Shown: in pieces, positions 36,280 to 44,459 of the stretch | How positions within the stretch are numbered: the first letter of the stretch is position 1 | Layout of the letters: each line of letters starts with the position of its first letter | Assembly (NCBI GenBank): GCA_963741055.1 | Contig: CAVUGU010000023.1 | Span: 1-64,000, forward strand | From: Bog-756 sp963741055 | Lineage (GTDB): Bacteria > Actinomycetota > Acidimicrobiia > Acidimicrobiales > RAAP-2 | Direction: 5' to 3' | Length of the DNA: 64,000 nucleotides | The notes under the pieces: generated by a model | Told to the model about the DNA's origin: nothing | Database searches by the model: none | What the model saw: only the letters and a program-made list of their open reading frames with translations | Program-made: the position numbers and the translations under genes

Positions 36280-37074
36280 ATGATCGCCACGGCGACGAGC
36301 GGAGGTTCCGTGGTGCTGGTGACCGCCGTGTTCCTCGCGAGCGCCGTCGAGATGGTCGAGGCGCTCACCATCGTGTTGGCGGTCGGCGTGACCAAGGGGT
36401 GGCGCACCGCTCTCGAGGGGGCGTGCGCCGCGCTGGCGACGTTGACCGTTCTGGTGTTGCTGCTCGGCCCTGCCCTGGTGCACCTGGTGCCCCTGCAGAC
36501 GTTGCGTCTGGTCGTCGGAGGGCTTCTGCTCGTCTTCGGGCTCCAATGGTTGCGCAAGGCGATCCTTCGAGCCTCGGGACTGAAGGCCAAGCACGACGAG
36601 GACGCGATCTTCGACGAGCAGGTCGCCGAGCTGTCCGCGACCGGCTCTGGCGACAACAGGCGCGACTCGGCCGGCTTCCTCGTGGCGTTCAAGGGGGTGT
36701 TCCTCGAAGGACTCGAAGTCGTGGTGGTGGTGCTGACTCTCGGGTCGACCTCCCACAACCTCGGGCTGGCCGCCGCCGCAGCCGCCGCCGCGGTGGTGGT
36801 GGTGTCCCTGGCGGGACTGGTGGTCGCGCGTCAGCTCTCCTCGGTTCCCGAGAACGCCATGAAGATGGCGGTCGGTCTCATGCTGGTGAGCTTCGGCTCG
36901 TTCTGGTCGGGCGAAGGAGTGGGTGTGCACTGGCCCGGTTCCGATCTGGCCATCCCGGTTCTGGTCGGCCTCTACGGGCTCGCCACGTGGGCAACCATCG
37001 GGGTCCTGAAGCGCTCCGCAGCGGAACGGCCCGCCCCGGTCGTGGTCCCCGCGGCGGGAGGGCACGGTGCCTGA
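36280..37074 (+). CDS. COG4280-like polytopic membrane protein
   Basis: 264 residues starting at ATG 36280 with GGAGGGG upstream. Six or more hydrophobic helices. Two similar acidic helices, ASAVEMVEALTIVLAVG near the start and FLEGLEVVVVVLTLG in the middle, have an E-x-x-E pattern reminiscent of the REGLE motif of FTR1-type iron permeases and of other cation transporters with internal duplication. No experimental function is known for the family; a metal-ion role is inference. The next gene overlaps by 8 bases. Confidence 0.75.
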   Translation: MIATATSGGSVVLVTAVFLASAVEMVEALTIVLAVGVTKGWRTALEGACAALATLTVLVLLLGPALVHLVPLQTLRLVVGGLLLVFGLQWLRKAILRASGLKAKHDEDAIFDEQVAELSATGSGDNRRDSAGFLVAFKGVFLEGLEVVVVVLTLGSTSHNLGLAAAAAAAAVVVVSLAGLVVARQLSSVPENAMKMAVGLMLVSFGSFWSGEGVGVHWPGSDLAIPVLVGLYGLATWATIGVLKRSAAERPAPVVVPAAGGHGA

Positions 37075-37321
37075 GTCGACGCGACCGTCCGCCGGGTCGT
37101 GGCCGCGGCGCGCGATCAGCGCGTTCGGCCGCTTCTGGTGGGACTTCCTCGTCGGTGACACACCCGAGCTCTTCGTGGGTGTGCTGGTGATCCTCGGCCT
37201 CGTCGCGCTGGTGTGCCGCGATCCGGCGTTGCGCACCGTCGCGTCCGCCCTGCTTCCGCTCGCCGTGGTCGGGCTGCTGTCCGTCTCGATCTGGAGGGTG
37301 GCCCGTAAACGCTCCGCTTGA
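37067..37321 (+). CDS. Small membrane protein, coupled to the COG4280-like gene
   Basis: 84 residues from GTG 37067, overlapping the previous stop by 8 bases. Two hydrophobic segments (LFVGVLVILGLVALV and TVASALLPLAVVGLLSVSI) end with a basic tail RVARKRSA. Overlap suggests translational coupling and a partner role for the larger membrane protein. The family is not recognised. Confidence 0.65.
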   Translation: MPESTRPSAGSWPRRAISAFGRFWWDFLVGDTPELFVGVLVILGLVALVCRDPALRTVASALLPLAVVGLLSVSIWRVARKRSA

Positions 37322-37367
37322 ACCCACCGTGCCGTTGCGCACGGTTCTGAGCGCCCGTCGCAGGGGG

Positions 37368-37856
37368 TCAGTCGCGGAAGTTGGTGAACTGCAGAGGGAT
37401 CCCGAAGTCTTCGGCCTTGCAGGACGAGATGACCGACTGCAGGTCGTCCCGCTTCTTCCCGGTCACTCGCAGCTGATCGCCTTGAGTCTGCGAGCTCACC
37501 CCCTTCAGCCCGAGGTCCTTGATGAACTTGTTGATCTTCTTCGCGTGGTCCGAGGAGATGCCGGCCCGGATGGCCAGTCGCTGACGCGCGGCCCCGCGTG
37601 AGGCTTCCTCGATCTTGCCGACCTCGAAGGATTTGAGCGAGACCTCTCTGCGGACCAGCTTCTCCTGGAGCACCTGGAAGAGCGCACGCAGACGGTCTTC
37701 GGTCGACGACGAGAGCAGCACCTCTTTGTCCGAGAGCTCCACGGAGGAGTCGGTGCCCTTGAAGTCGAAGCGGGTGGCAGCTTCGCGATTGGCCTGGTCG
37801 ACCGCGTTGCGGACTTCTTGCATGTCGACCTCGGAAACGACGTCGAAGGTGGGCAT
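37368..37856 (-). CDS. yajQ: YajQ family nucleotide-binding protein
   Basis: 162 residues from ATG 37856, the usual length. Family text throughout: MPTFDVVSEVDMQEVRNAVD, ATRFDFKGTDSS, KIEEASRGAARQRLAIRAGIS and QGDQLRVTGKKRDDLQ. YajQ proteins bind nucleotides, and a Xanthomonas member binds cyclic di-GMP and partners a transcription factor; the role here is unproven. It is divergent from tRNA-Tyr. Confidence 0.93.
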   Translation of the reverse strand: MPTFDVVSEVDMQEVRNAVDQANREAATRFDFKGTDSSVELSDKEVLLSSSTEDRLRALFQVLQEKLVRREVSLKSFEVGKIEEASRGAARQRLAIRAGISSDHAKKINKFIKDLGLKGVSSQTQGDQLRVTGKKRDDLQSVISSCKAEDFGIPLQFTNFRD

Positions 37857-37884
37857 ATCGAAACAGTACCGCTCCACCAGGAGA

Positions 37885-37890
37885 TATCCT
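37885..37890 (+). promoter_or_regulatory. -10 box of tRNA-Tyr
   Basis: TATCCT stands 10 bases before the tRNA 5' end. Confidence 0.45.
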
Positions 37891-37900
37891 TCCGCCCTGC

Positions 37901-37985
37901 GGGTCGGTGCCCGAGCGGCCAAAGGGAGCAGACTGTAAATCTGCCGGTTCTGCCTACGAAGGTTCGAATCCTTCCCGGCCCACCA
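37901..37985 (+). tRNA. tRNA-Tyr(GTA)
   Basis: Acceptor stem GGGTCGG with CCGGCCC, anticodon stem-loop AGACTGTAAATCT giving GTA, a class II variable arm, T-loop TTCGAAT and encoded CCA. Confidence 0.95.
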
Positions 37986-38260
37986 GTGACAGCGACCCGT
38001 AGGCGAAGGGTCCGAGTGCGGTGCGCGTGATGCGCACAGTGCCCTCGCGGTAATGCTGTCGTCTCGGCGCGCCGGCCACGGCCGGCTCGGCCACCGCGAG
38101 CTGTCGCGGCAAGAGTCGAAGCGTTGTTCGACGTCGGCCGCCGCGCGAGCGGGTCTGCCAGTGCGCGGCGATCGGGTCGGTGCGGTTCAGGTGGTGGAGC
38201 CGTCGGGGAGACGACGAGCGGGGTGCCCGCCGACCGGCTACCGTCGGAGGAGATTCTGAC

Positions 38261-38545
38261 GGTCTCCATGACGGGAACGGTCCTGCCGTGACCGGAGACC
38301 AGCAGTTTGGTGGGAACCGAAAACGGGGGTCAAGGGATGCGACCGATTTGTGCGGAGGCATTCGGTCGATCGCATCGCGTGGCCGCCGAAGGGGCAGGTA
38401 GGCAACCGGCCCCACAACGGGCGGGGGCGTCGACCACCGGAGGATGAGCCTCGAGCCCGCCGGGTGCAAGGCCTGGTGGGTAAGGGGTGCCGACCGGCAC
38501 CGTCGTATGTCGTCCCGACCGGGCCGAGGGCAGGACCCGGTCGGG
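38261..38545 (+). ncRNA. Candidate structured RNA region upstream of the mannosyltransferase
   Basis: No protein family is seen between tRNA-Tyr and about 38870. From 38261 several hairpins follow: GGTCTCC (38261-38267) with GGAGACC (38294-38300); GATGCGACCGA (38336-38346) with TCGG and TCGCATC (38362-38376); GGTGCC with GGCACC around loop GACC (38486-38501); and a perfect 10-bp stem CCCGACCGGG (38514-38523) with CCCGGTCGGG (38536-38545). I could not match it to a known riboswitch, tmRNA, RNase P or 6S RNA. Bases 37986-38260 hold nothing recognisable. Strand is assumed to be plus. Confidence 0.35.
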
Positions 38546-38643
38546 GCGGCGCTACGTCCTGCCTGCTCTTCGAGCGGACGGACGGTTCGCTTCTCCGACT
38601 CCCTGATCGTCGCCGATTGATCAGACCGGGCGCTCCGGCGGTC

Positions 38644-38671
38644 TTGCCCGCAATAGCTCCAGGGTTACAAT
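38644..38671 (+). promoter_or_regulatory. Promoter candidate for the mannosyltransferase gene
   Basis: TTGCCC (38644-38649), a 16-base spacer and TACAAT (38666-38671). The leader to the coding start would be about 300 bases and contains no recognised element. Confidence 0.5.
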
Positions 38672-38985
38672 GCCGTTACGGAATGATTGCGGTCATGGCT
38701 CAGCCGGGTCCGGAGGAGCCTGTCGGGGCACGCACGTGACACACAGGGCGACGGACCCGCAGCCGCCGCTGCCAACAGGGACCGACTGATCGATCGGCGG
38801 TCCGACCGAGGAGAAGCCCCCACCCTCCATGTCACCCGAGTCCACCGCTCGAGGCGACGAGCGCGGACGTCGACGTGCGTGCGGGTTCGATCCGACGGAG
38901 ACCGAGCTGGTGGCCCGCCACCGAATCCGCTTTCCGGGCCACGACCGACTTGGTCGGCTCGCTGCGCAGGCGTCTCGGCGACGGC

Positions 38986-40526
38986 ATGGGACTGAGCGGC
39001 GATCGGCCGGCCGACCGTGGCGAGCTGAGACAGCCCCGAGGACTGGTGCTTCGCCCGGCGCTGCTCGGGTTCGCCGCCGTGCTCGCGGTGAGCATCGGTG
39101 CGTCGTTGCCGAGCTCTCCCTTCAAACTCGAAATGCCCGGCGTCTGGTTCTTCGGCGAGCCCTCCACCCAGGCGGGCAGCCAATGGGGGCTCTACTTCAC
39201 CTTGGCCGCCGTCTACGGCGGGCTGTTCCTCTTCATGAGGGTCTGGTGGGGGATGACCCGTCTCTACTCGCGCTGTCCGGGAGTCCCCTTCAAGAAGATG
39301 ATGTGGGTCTTCGCACTGTGGTCGCTCCCGATGCTGGTGATCGCCCCGCTGTTCAGCCGCGACGTGTACTCGTACGCGGCACAGGGCGAGATGGTCAGCC
39401 ACCACATGAACCCCTACCTGTACGGGCCGTTCCAGCTCGGGAACAACTCCTACACCAACCCGGTCGACCAGCTCTGGGGGAACGCGCCCGCTCCTTACGG
39501 TCCGCTCTTCCTCCAGATCGACGGCTTCTTCGCGCAGATCACCTTCCACAACGAGCTGGCGACGATCATCCTGCTGCGGCTCCTCGCGTTCGCGGGCGTG
39601 GTGATGATTGCGTTCTGCGTACCGAGGTTGGCCCGCCTCTACCATCGCGATGGCGCGGAGCTGTTCACCTTGATGGTCCTCAATCCGGTCACGATCTTCC
39701 ACCTGATCGGCGGCGCGCACAACGACGCGCTGATGCTCGGGCTTGCTCATCGCCGGGCTCACCGCGGCGAAGGAGAAACGGCCCGTCCTCGGGATCGTGC
39801 TCTGCGCGCTGGCCACCGCGATCAAAGCACCCGCCGCCCTCGGCATCCTCTACTGCGGGTGGAGCTGGCTCGGCGCGCAGGCGCCGCTACGAGATCGGAT
39901 CCGCCCGGTGCTCACCGCGGGACTGATCGGCGGAGGGATCCTCGGGTTCTTCTCCTATGTGAGCGGACTCGGATGGGGATGGGTGACGATCCTCGGAACG
40001 CCCGGCGCGGTCCGCTCGTGGACGGCGCCGACCACCTCTCTCGCGCTCATCTTCTCGGGGTTGGCACACTTCGCCCACGTCGGGGTGGGCTTCGCGGGCG
40101 TGCTCACCGCCACCCGGTTCCTCGGCCTGCTCGCCTCGGGGGTGATCGGGGTCTGGATGCTCTTGAACAGCGACCGGGTGGGCACTTTGAAAGCGCTCGG
40201 TGCGACCCTTCTGCTCTTCGTCGTGCTCGGTCCGGTTCTCCAGCCGTGGTACCTGTCGTGGGGGCTGATCCTCCTCGCGCCGGTCGCCCTCGGCCGTCTC
40301 CGCTCGTTGATCATCGGGCTCTCGATGGTGACGGCCTTCATCGAGTTGCCGGGAGCGACCAAGCTGGTCTCCAGTCTCCTGACCGGCGACCCGCTCCTGA
40401 TCGTCCTCACCCTCCTCGGCATCCTGGTGGTGATGACCGTCCCGCTCGCGACGTGGGATCGGCCCGGGCTCGGGTCCCGTCGGGAAGGGATGGATCGCGC
40501 CGCCCGTCGCGGCGAAGGCGGGCTGA
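38986..40526 (+). CDS. mptB: MptB-type polyprenol-phosphomannose-dependent mannosyltransferase (two apparent frame breaks)
   Basis: GT-C type membrane enzyme of the actinobacterial alpha-(1->6)-mannosyltransferase family. Hydrophobic helices start at LRPALLGFAAVLAVSIG; the loop FSRDVYSYAAQGEMVSHHMNPY is the GT-C catalytic-loop signature, and NPVTIFHLIGGAHNDALM is also typical. An extra C near 39741 breaks the frame (LMLG continues as LLIAGLTAAKEKRPVLG). A second extra base near 40471 is proposed because the next frame reads GKGWIAPPVAAKAG and stops at 40526, avoiding a 235-bp antisense overlap with the GNAT gene. The corrected length is 512 residues. The start is uncertain; GTG 38875 is possible. 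Confidence 0.78.
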
Positions 40527-40554
40527 GTCCGACCCGACCTCGGCGGTGCGGTCG

Positions 40555-41043
40555 TCACAGCATCCGCTGGAGGACCGACACGTCGAGCCACCGGTTGAAC
40601 TTGCGCCCGACCTCCCGTTCGACGCCGACCAGGCGGAAGCCGCAGCCTTGGTGGAGCCGGATCGAGGGGTCGTTGTCGCCACCGATGCGGGCGATGATCG
40701 AGTGGAAGCCGTGCTGCCCGGCGAGGACGACGAGCTCGGCGAGGAGGGTTCGGCCGACCCCCGAACCCCGGTGGGTCGCCCCGACGTAGACCGAATCCTC
40801 GACGGTCGTCGAGTACGAAGGCCGGTCGCGATAGGCGGACAACGACCCGAACCCGAGGACCACCCCTGAGTCGTCCTCGGCGACGAGCGCGGGGTACGGA
40901 CCGCGGTGGTCGGCGAGCCAGAGCACCTGTTCGTCGAGCGTGCGCGGCACGAGGTCGAAGGTCGCGGTCGAGCCGACGACCTCGGCGTTGTAGACGGAAC
41001 GGATCGCCTCGGCGTCGGCGGACCTCGCGAGGCGGACGTGCAT
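40555..41043 (-). CDS. GNAT family N-acetyltransferase
   Basis: 162 residues of the phosphinothricin/methionine-sulfone acetyltransferase subgroup. Starts HVRLARSADAEAIRSVYNAEV, with SVYVGATHRGSGVGRTLLAEL as the acetyl-CoA pyrophosphate-binding loop and FHSIIARIGGDNDPSIRLHQGCGF as the subgroup signature. Acetylates a small amine such as an amino-acid analogue; substrate not known. It converges on the mannosyltransferase gene and is divergent from tRNA-Thr. Confidence 0.9.
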   Translation of the reverse strand: MHVRLARSADAEAIRSVYNAEVVGSTATFDLVPRTLDEQVLWLADHRGPYPALVAEDDSGVVLGFGSLSAYRDRPSYSTTVEDSVYVGATHRGSGVGRTLLAELVVLAGQHGFHSIIARIGGDNDPSIRLHQGCGFRLVGVEREVGRKFNRWLDVSVLQRML

Positions 41044-41094
41044 CGGACGATGGTAACCATCGGGTCCGAGAGGCTCCTGCGACCTGGGGTTCGC

Positions 41095-41100
41095 TATGAT
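41095..41100 (+). promoter_or_regulatory. -10 box upstream of tRNA-Thr/tRNA-Met
   Basis: TATGAT lies 30 bases before tRNA-Thr. No clear -35 is seen. Confidence 0.4.
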
Positions 41101-41130
41101 CGTGGGCCTGCTGCTCGCTCGAGCCGCACT

Positions 41131-41203
41131 GCCCCCTTAGCTCAGTCGGCAGAGCACAGCCATGGTAAGGCTGGTGTCGTCGGTTCGATTCCGACAGGGG
41201 GCT
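41131..41203 (+). tRNA. tRNA-Thr(GGT)
   Basis: Acceptor GCCCCCT with AGGGGGC, anticodon loop ATGGTAA (anticodon GGT), T-loop TTCGATT. CCA is not encoded. Confidence 0.94.
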
Positions 41204-41210
41204 CACCCAT

Positions 41211-41287
41211 GGCGGCGTAGCTCAGTTGGTCAGAGCACACGGCTCATAATCGTGGGGTCGCCGGTTCGAGTCCGGCCGCCGCTACCA
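41211..41287 (+). tRNA. tRNA-Met(CAT), elongator type
   Basis: Starts GGCGGCGTAGCTCAG, pairing with CGCCGCT, anticodon loop CTCATAA (CAT), T-loop TTCGAGT and encoded CCA. The paired first base distinguishes it from initiator tRNA. It lies 7 bases after tRNA-Thr. Confidence 0.93.
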
Positions 41288-41375
41288 GTCGCAGCGAGGG
41301 TGCGACAATCGACATGAGGAACGGAGACCCGAGCGGCCCGCCCCGCCGGGGCGACGAAGAGATGAGGAGCCGAAG

Positions 41376-41540
41376 GTGCCGAAGAACGAGAAGCGGGTCC
41401 AGGTGACCCTGGCCTGTGAGGTCTGCAAGCGGCGGAACTACATCACGACCAAGAACAAGCTGAACGACCGCGAGCGCATCGAGATGAAGAAGTTCTGCCG
41501 GTGGGATCGCCAGCACACCCTGCACAAGGAGACCCGCTGA
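41376..41540 (+). CDS. rpmG: 50S ribosomal protein L33
   Basis: 54 residues from GTG 41376: KNEKRVQVTLACEVCKRRNY … KKFCRWDRQHTLHKETR. The first zinc-type CxxC pair (CEVC) is present, but in the second pair the last cysteine is replaced (C-R-W-D), so only three of the four classical ligands remain. Position between tRNA-Met and tRNA-Trp, upstream of secE-nusG, is the usual actinobacterial place. The hadABC genes found at this place in mycobacteria are absent. Confidence 0.94.
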   Translation: MPKNEKRVQVTLACEVCKRRNYITTKNKLNDRERIEMKKFCRWDRQHTLHKETR

Positions 41541-41658
41541 CCCTCCCCGCCGGGCCGGTCCCTGTACCGGGCCCTCTGGGTCCGGCCAGGGTGGCGGTGG
41601 TACCCTGAATGGCCGCCCCCGCGATCGGTTCGGCGCTCGAGGCGTGGCGATCGGCAGA

Positions 41659-41731
41659 GGGCAGTAGCTCAACCGGTAGAGCACCGGTCTCCAAAACCGA
41701 AGGTTGGGGGTTCGAGTCCCTCCTGCCCTGC
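41659..41731 (+). tRNA. tRNA-Trp(CCA)
   Basis: Acceptor AGGGCAG with CTGCCCT, anticodon loop CTCCAAA (anticodon CCA), T-loop TTCGAGT, no encoded CCA end. A -10-like TACCCT lies at 41601-41606. Confidence 0.94.
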
Positions 41732-41786
41732 TCGAAGGTGACGCGGTGACAGAACCCCAGGTGACGATGGTCGAAGGACACGGCAC

Positions 41787-42080
41787 GTGAACCGAGAAAC
41801 GAAGCGAATGATGCAGCGGCAGGGCCAGGACCCCGAGGGGGAGGCTCCGCCGAAACGGACCCAGCAGCCACCCCGTCGGCCGGCCAAGCGCGAGCCGTTC
41901 CGGATCGGACAGTTCATGCGGGAGGTACGATCGGAGCTGCGCCAGGTGGCCTGGCCGAACCGGTCGGAGGTCATCAACTACACGACCGTGACCTTGGTCA
42001 CCCTCCTGAGCCTGATGGCCTTGATCTTCGTACTCAACTACGCCTTCGCCAAGGGCGTGCTCTGGCTCTTCAACACGTGA
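41787..42080 (+). CDS. secE: Preprotein translocase subunit SecE
   Basis: 97 residues from GTG 41787: a proline- and charge-rich N-terminal extension, the conserved amphipathic helix FMREVRSELRQVAWPNRSEV, and one transmembrane helix (VTLVTLLSLMALIFVLNYAF). SecE clamps SecY in the translocon. Followed at once by nusG, as in nearly all bacteria. Confidence 0.95.
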   Translation: MNRETKRMMQRQGQDPEGEAPPKRTQQPPRRPAKREPFRIGQFMREVRSELRQVAWPNRSEVINYTTVTLVTLLSLMALIFVLNYAFAKGVLWLFNT

Positions 42081-42085
42081 ACGGC

Positions 42086-42987
42086 ATGACAGTGACCCAC
42101 GACGACACCAATCCACCGACGGGGGCCGGCGAGCCCGCGTCGTCCGGGGAGGGCTTCGTCGCGTCCGCGGAACCGTCGTCGCTGAGCCCTTCCGGCACCG
42201 ACGCCGAGCCGGTCGCCGACCCCTTCGCGGCGGCCGAGGAACCCGTGGTCGGGGTCGATCCCTTCGCCGCCGCCGAGGCGGAGCCCCCGGTCGCAGGGGA
42301 GGGGTCAGTGTCGCCGCCGAGGAAGACGTGGCCGTGACGGTCGACGCGACCGCCGAAGCCGAAGTCGACGAGGCCGAAGTCGACGAGCTGGAGGACGAAG
42401 TCGAAGAGGACGAGGAGGAGCCCTACGTCGTCAGCCCGTACGACCGCCCCGGGCGCTGGTACGTCGTCCACACGTACGCGGGCTACGAGAACAAGGTGAA
42501 GTCCAACCTCCACAGCCGGACCGCGTCGATGAACATGGAGGACCGGATCTACGAGGTCGTGATCCCCATGGAGGACGTGGTCGAGTTCAAGAACGGCAAG
42601 AAGGTGGTCGTCCAGAAGAAGGTCTTTCCGGGCTACCTGCTCTGTCGCTGCGAGCTCGACGACGACAGCTGGTCGGTCATCCGGAACACTCCCGGTGTCA
42701 CCGGCTTCGTCGGGCCCGGCACCAAGCCGACCCCGCTGTCCCGGCGCGAGGTCGAGGGCATCCTCCAGGTCAAGGTGGAGGGCGCGGAGGCGCCGACCAA
42801 GCGCACCCGGCCCCGGCTCGAGCACGAGGTCGGCGAGACGGTGCGGGTCAAGGAGGGGCCGTTCGCGGACTTCTCCGGCCAGATCGCGGAGATCAACGAG
42901 GACCAGCTCAAGCTCAAGGTGCTGGTCAACATCTTCGGCCGCGAGACGCCGGTCGAGCTCGAATTCAGCCAGGTCGCGAAGCTCTAG
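42086..42987 (+). CDS. nusG: Transcription termination/antitermination factor NusG (apparent frame break near 42312)
   Basis: The core NusG is at about 42440-42987: GRWYVVHTYAGYENKVKSNL, FPGYLLCRCELDDDSW, VTGFVG and the KOW motif GETVRVKEGPFADFSGQI. Upstream is a very acidic tail (VDEAEVDELEDEVEEDEEE). In another frame from ATG 42086 there is a matching acidic, proline/alanine-rich stretch (FAAAEEPVVGVDPFAAAEAEPP). Adding one base near 42312 joins them into 300 residues; actinobacterial NusG usually has such an N-terminal extension. Without the correction the gene would start at GTG 42328 (219 residues). NusG binds RNA polymerase and links it to Rho or ribosomes. Confidence 0.88.
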
Positions 42988-43011
42988 CGACCGGCCGGTA
43001 AGGAGACGGAG

Positions 43012-43443
43012 ATGCCACCGAAGAAGCGCGTCCTCGCGGTCGTGAAGATCCAGCTCCCCGCCGGGGGCGCGACGCCCGCGCCGCCCGTCGGGACCGCGCT
43101 CGGCCCGCACGGGGTGCAGACCATGGAGTTCTGCAAGCAGTACAACGCGGCGACCGAGAGCCAGCGCGGCTCGATCATCCCGGTCGAGATCTCGATCTAC
43201 GAGGACCGCACCTTCTCGTTCATCCTGAAGACGCCGCCGACGCCCGTGCTGCTCCGCCAGGCGGCCGGGCTCGACAAGGGCGCGTCGACGGCCGGGCGGG
43301 AACAGGTCGGGACGGTCACCGACCGCCAGCTCGAGGAGATCGCCACGATCAAGATGCCCGACCTCAACACGGCCGACATCGAGGCGGCGAAGCGCCAGGT
43401 GGCGGGGACCGCGCGCTCGATGGGGATCGCGGTCGCCGGCTGA
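43012..43443 (+). CDS. rplK: 50S ribosomal protein L11
   Basis: 143 residues from ATG 43012 with GGAGACGGAG upstream. Family text PPVGTALGPHGVQTMEFCKQYN and FSFILKTPPTPVLLRQAAG is intact. L11 forms the GTPase-associated centre with 23S rRNA and binds the L10/L12 stalk. It lies between nusG and rplA as usual. Confidence 0.97.
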   Translation: MPPKKRVLAVVKIQLPAGGATPAPPVGTALGPHGVQTMEFCKQYNAATESQRGSIIPVEISIYEDRTFSFILKTPPTPVLLRQAAGLDKGASTAGREQVGTVTDRQLEEIATIKMPDLNTADIEAAKRQVAGTARSMGIAVAG

Positions 43444-43475
43444 GGCCGGCCGACCCACGGGAAACGGAGACAGAG

Positions 43476-44198
43476 GTGTCCAAGGGAAAGAAGTACAAGG
43501 AGAGCTTGGGCGAGTTCGATCGTCAGCATCACTACACGCCGGCGGAGGCGATCGACCTGGTCAAGTCGTTCCCGAAGGCGGGGTTCGACGAGACGGTCGA
43601 GCTCGCGGTGCGTCTCGGGGTCGACCCTCGCAAAGCCGACCAGATCGTCCGCGGGACTCTCTCGTTGCCGGCCGGCACCGGGCGGAGCACCCGGGTGGCG
43701 GTCTTCGCCGCGGGCGACAAGGCGGCCGAGGCTCGCTCGGCGGGAGCCGACGTCGTGGGCGCCGACGACCTGGTGGCGCGCATCAAGGACGAGGGCTTCC
43801 TCGACTTCGACGTGGCCATCGCGACGCCCGACCTCATGGGTCAGGTGGGAACCCTCGGTCGGGTCCTCGGTCCCCGTGGCCTGATGCCGAACCCGAAGAC
43901 GGGCACCGTCACTGACGACGTCGGACGCGCGGTCGGCGAGTTCAAGGGTGGACGAGTCGAGTACCGGACCGACAAGGTGGGCAACGTCCACCTGCGGATC
44001 GGGAAGGCCTCCTTCGACCGGGCGCAGCTCTTGGAGAACTTGCACGCGGTGATGGACGAGCTCCACCGTGCCAAGCCCGCCTCTGCCAAGGGTCGCTACG
44101 TGAAGGCGGTGACCGTTGCCTCGACCATGGGGCCCGGTGTGCGCATCGATCCCCAGGTCGCACGGCGGTCCGAGGAGGAGCTCGCGGCGAGCGCCTGA
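43476..44198 (+). CDS. rplA: 50S ribosomal protein L1
   Basis: 240 residues from GTG 43476 (ACGGAGACAGAGGT upstream). Contains GRVLGPRGLMPNPKTGTV and KGGRVEYRTDKVGNVHLRIGK. L1 forms the mobile L1 stalk and in many bacteria represses its own rplK-rplA mRNA. The stop is followed by about 260 bases with the L10 leader. Confidence 0.97.
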   Translation: MSKGKKYKESLGEFDRQHHYTPAEAIDLVKSFPKAGFDETVELAVRLGVDPRKADQIVRGTLSLPAGTGRSTRVAVFAAGDKAAEARSAGADVVGADDLVARIKDEGFLDFDVAIATPDLMGQVGTLGRVLGPRGLMPNPKTGTVTDDVGRAVGEFKGGRVEYRTDKVGNVHLRIGKASFDRAQLLENLHAVMDELHRAKPASAKGRYVKAVTVASTMGPGVRIDPQVARRSEEELAASA

Positions 44199-44289
44199 TC
44201 ACGGCGACGACGCGGCTCACCTCTCCCCGCACCAGGCGCCCGGGCCAGATCGGCTAGGGTGTCGCACTCGGATCGACTGCGATCCACAC

Positions 44290-44455
44290 AACTGACAGAA
44301 CTGCCGTAGACCTCCGGTGTACCGGTGACCCGGTACCGAAGGGACCCAGAGGGTCCGCCTGAAGAGGCGTTCAGAGACGGGCATCGATTGCCCGCTTTGC
44401 ACCGCCTGTCGGGTGTCGTACGGCCGGAGCCCGAGCTGCAAACGCTCGGTGGAGG
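44290..44455 (+). promoter_or_regulatory. Ribosomal protein L10 leader (rplJL autoregulation)
   Basis: The long untranslated leader before rplJ has CTGCCGTAGACC, the CGGTGTACCGGTGACCCGG segment, hairpin GGACCC/GGGTCC at 44342-44356, GCCTGAAGAGGC, and GACGGGCATCGATTGCCCG. Such structured leaders bind the L10-L12 complex and repress rplJ-rplL. The position and the CCGTAGAC core support this; a covariance-model search was not possible here. Confidence 0.6.
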
Positions 44456-44459
44456 CACG

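Noticed and set aside
38380..38510. Possible cyclic-di-GMP (GEMM) or cyclic-di-AMP riboswitch
   Set aside because: GGTGCAAGGCC and GGTAGGCAACC only superficially resemble the motifs; the required GCAAAGCC or GACAGCTCACC cores are missing.
38350..38739. 129-codon plus-strand ORF in the tRNA-Tyr/mptB gap
   Set aside because: No hydrophobic core, motif or ribosome site, and it runs through the strong hairpins; probably non-coding.
9600..40480. Extra-base sites lying near GATCGG-like sequences
   Set aside because: Several breaks are close to GATCG, but that string is very common throughout this window, so the link is not meaningful.
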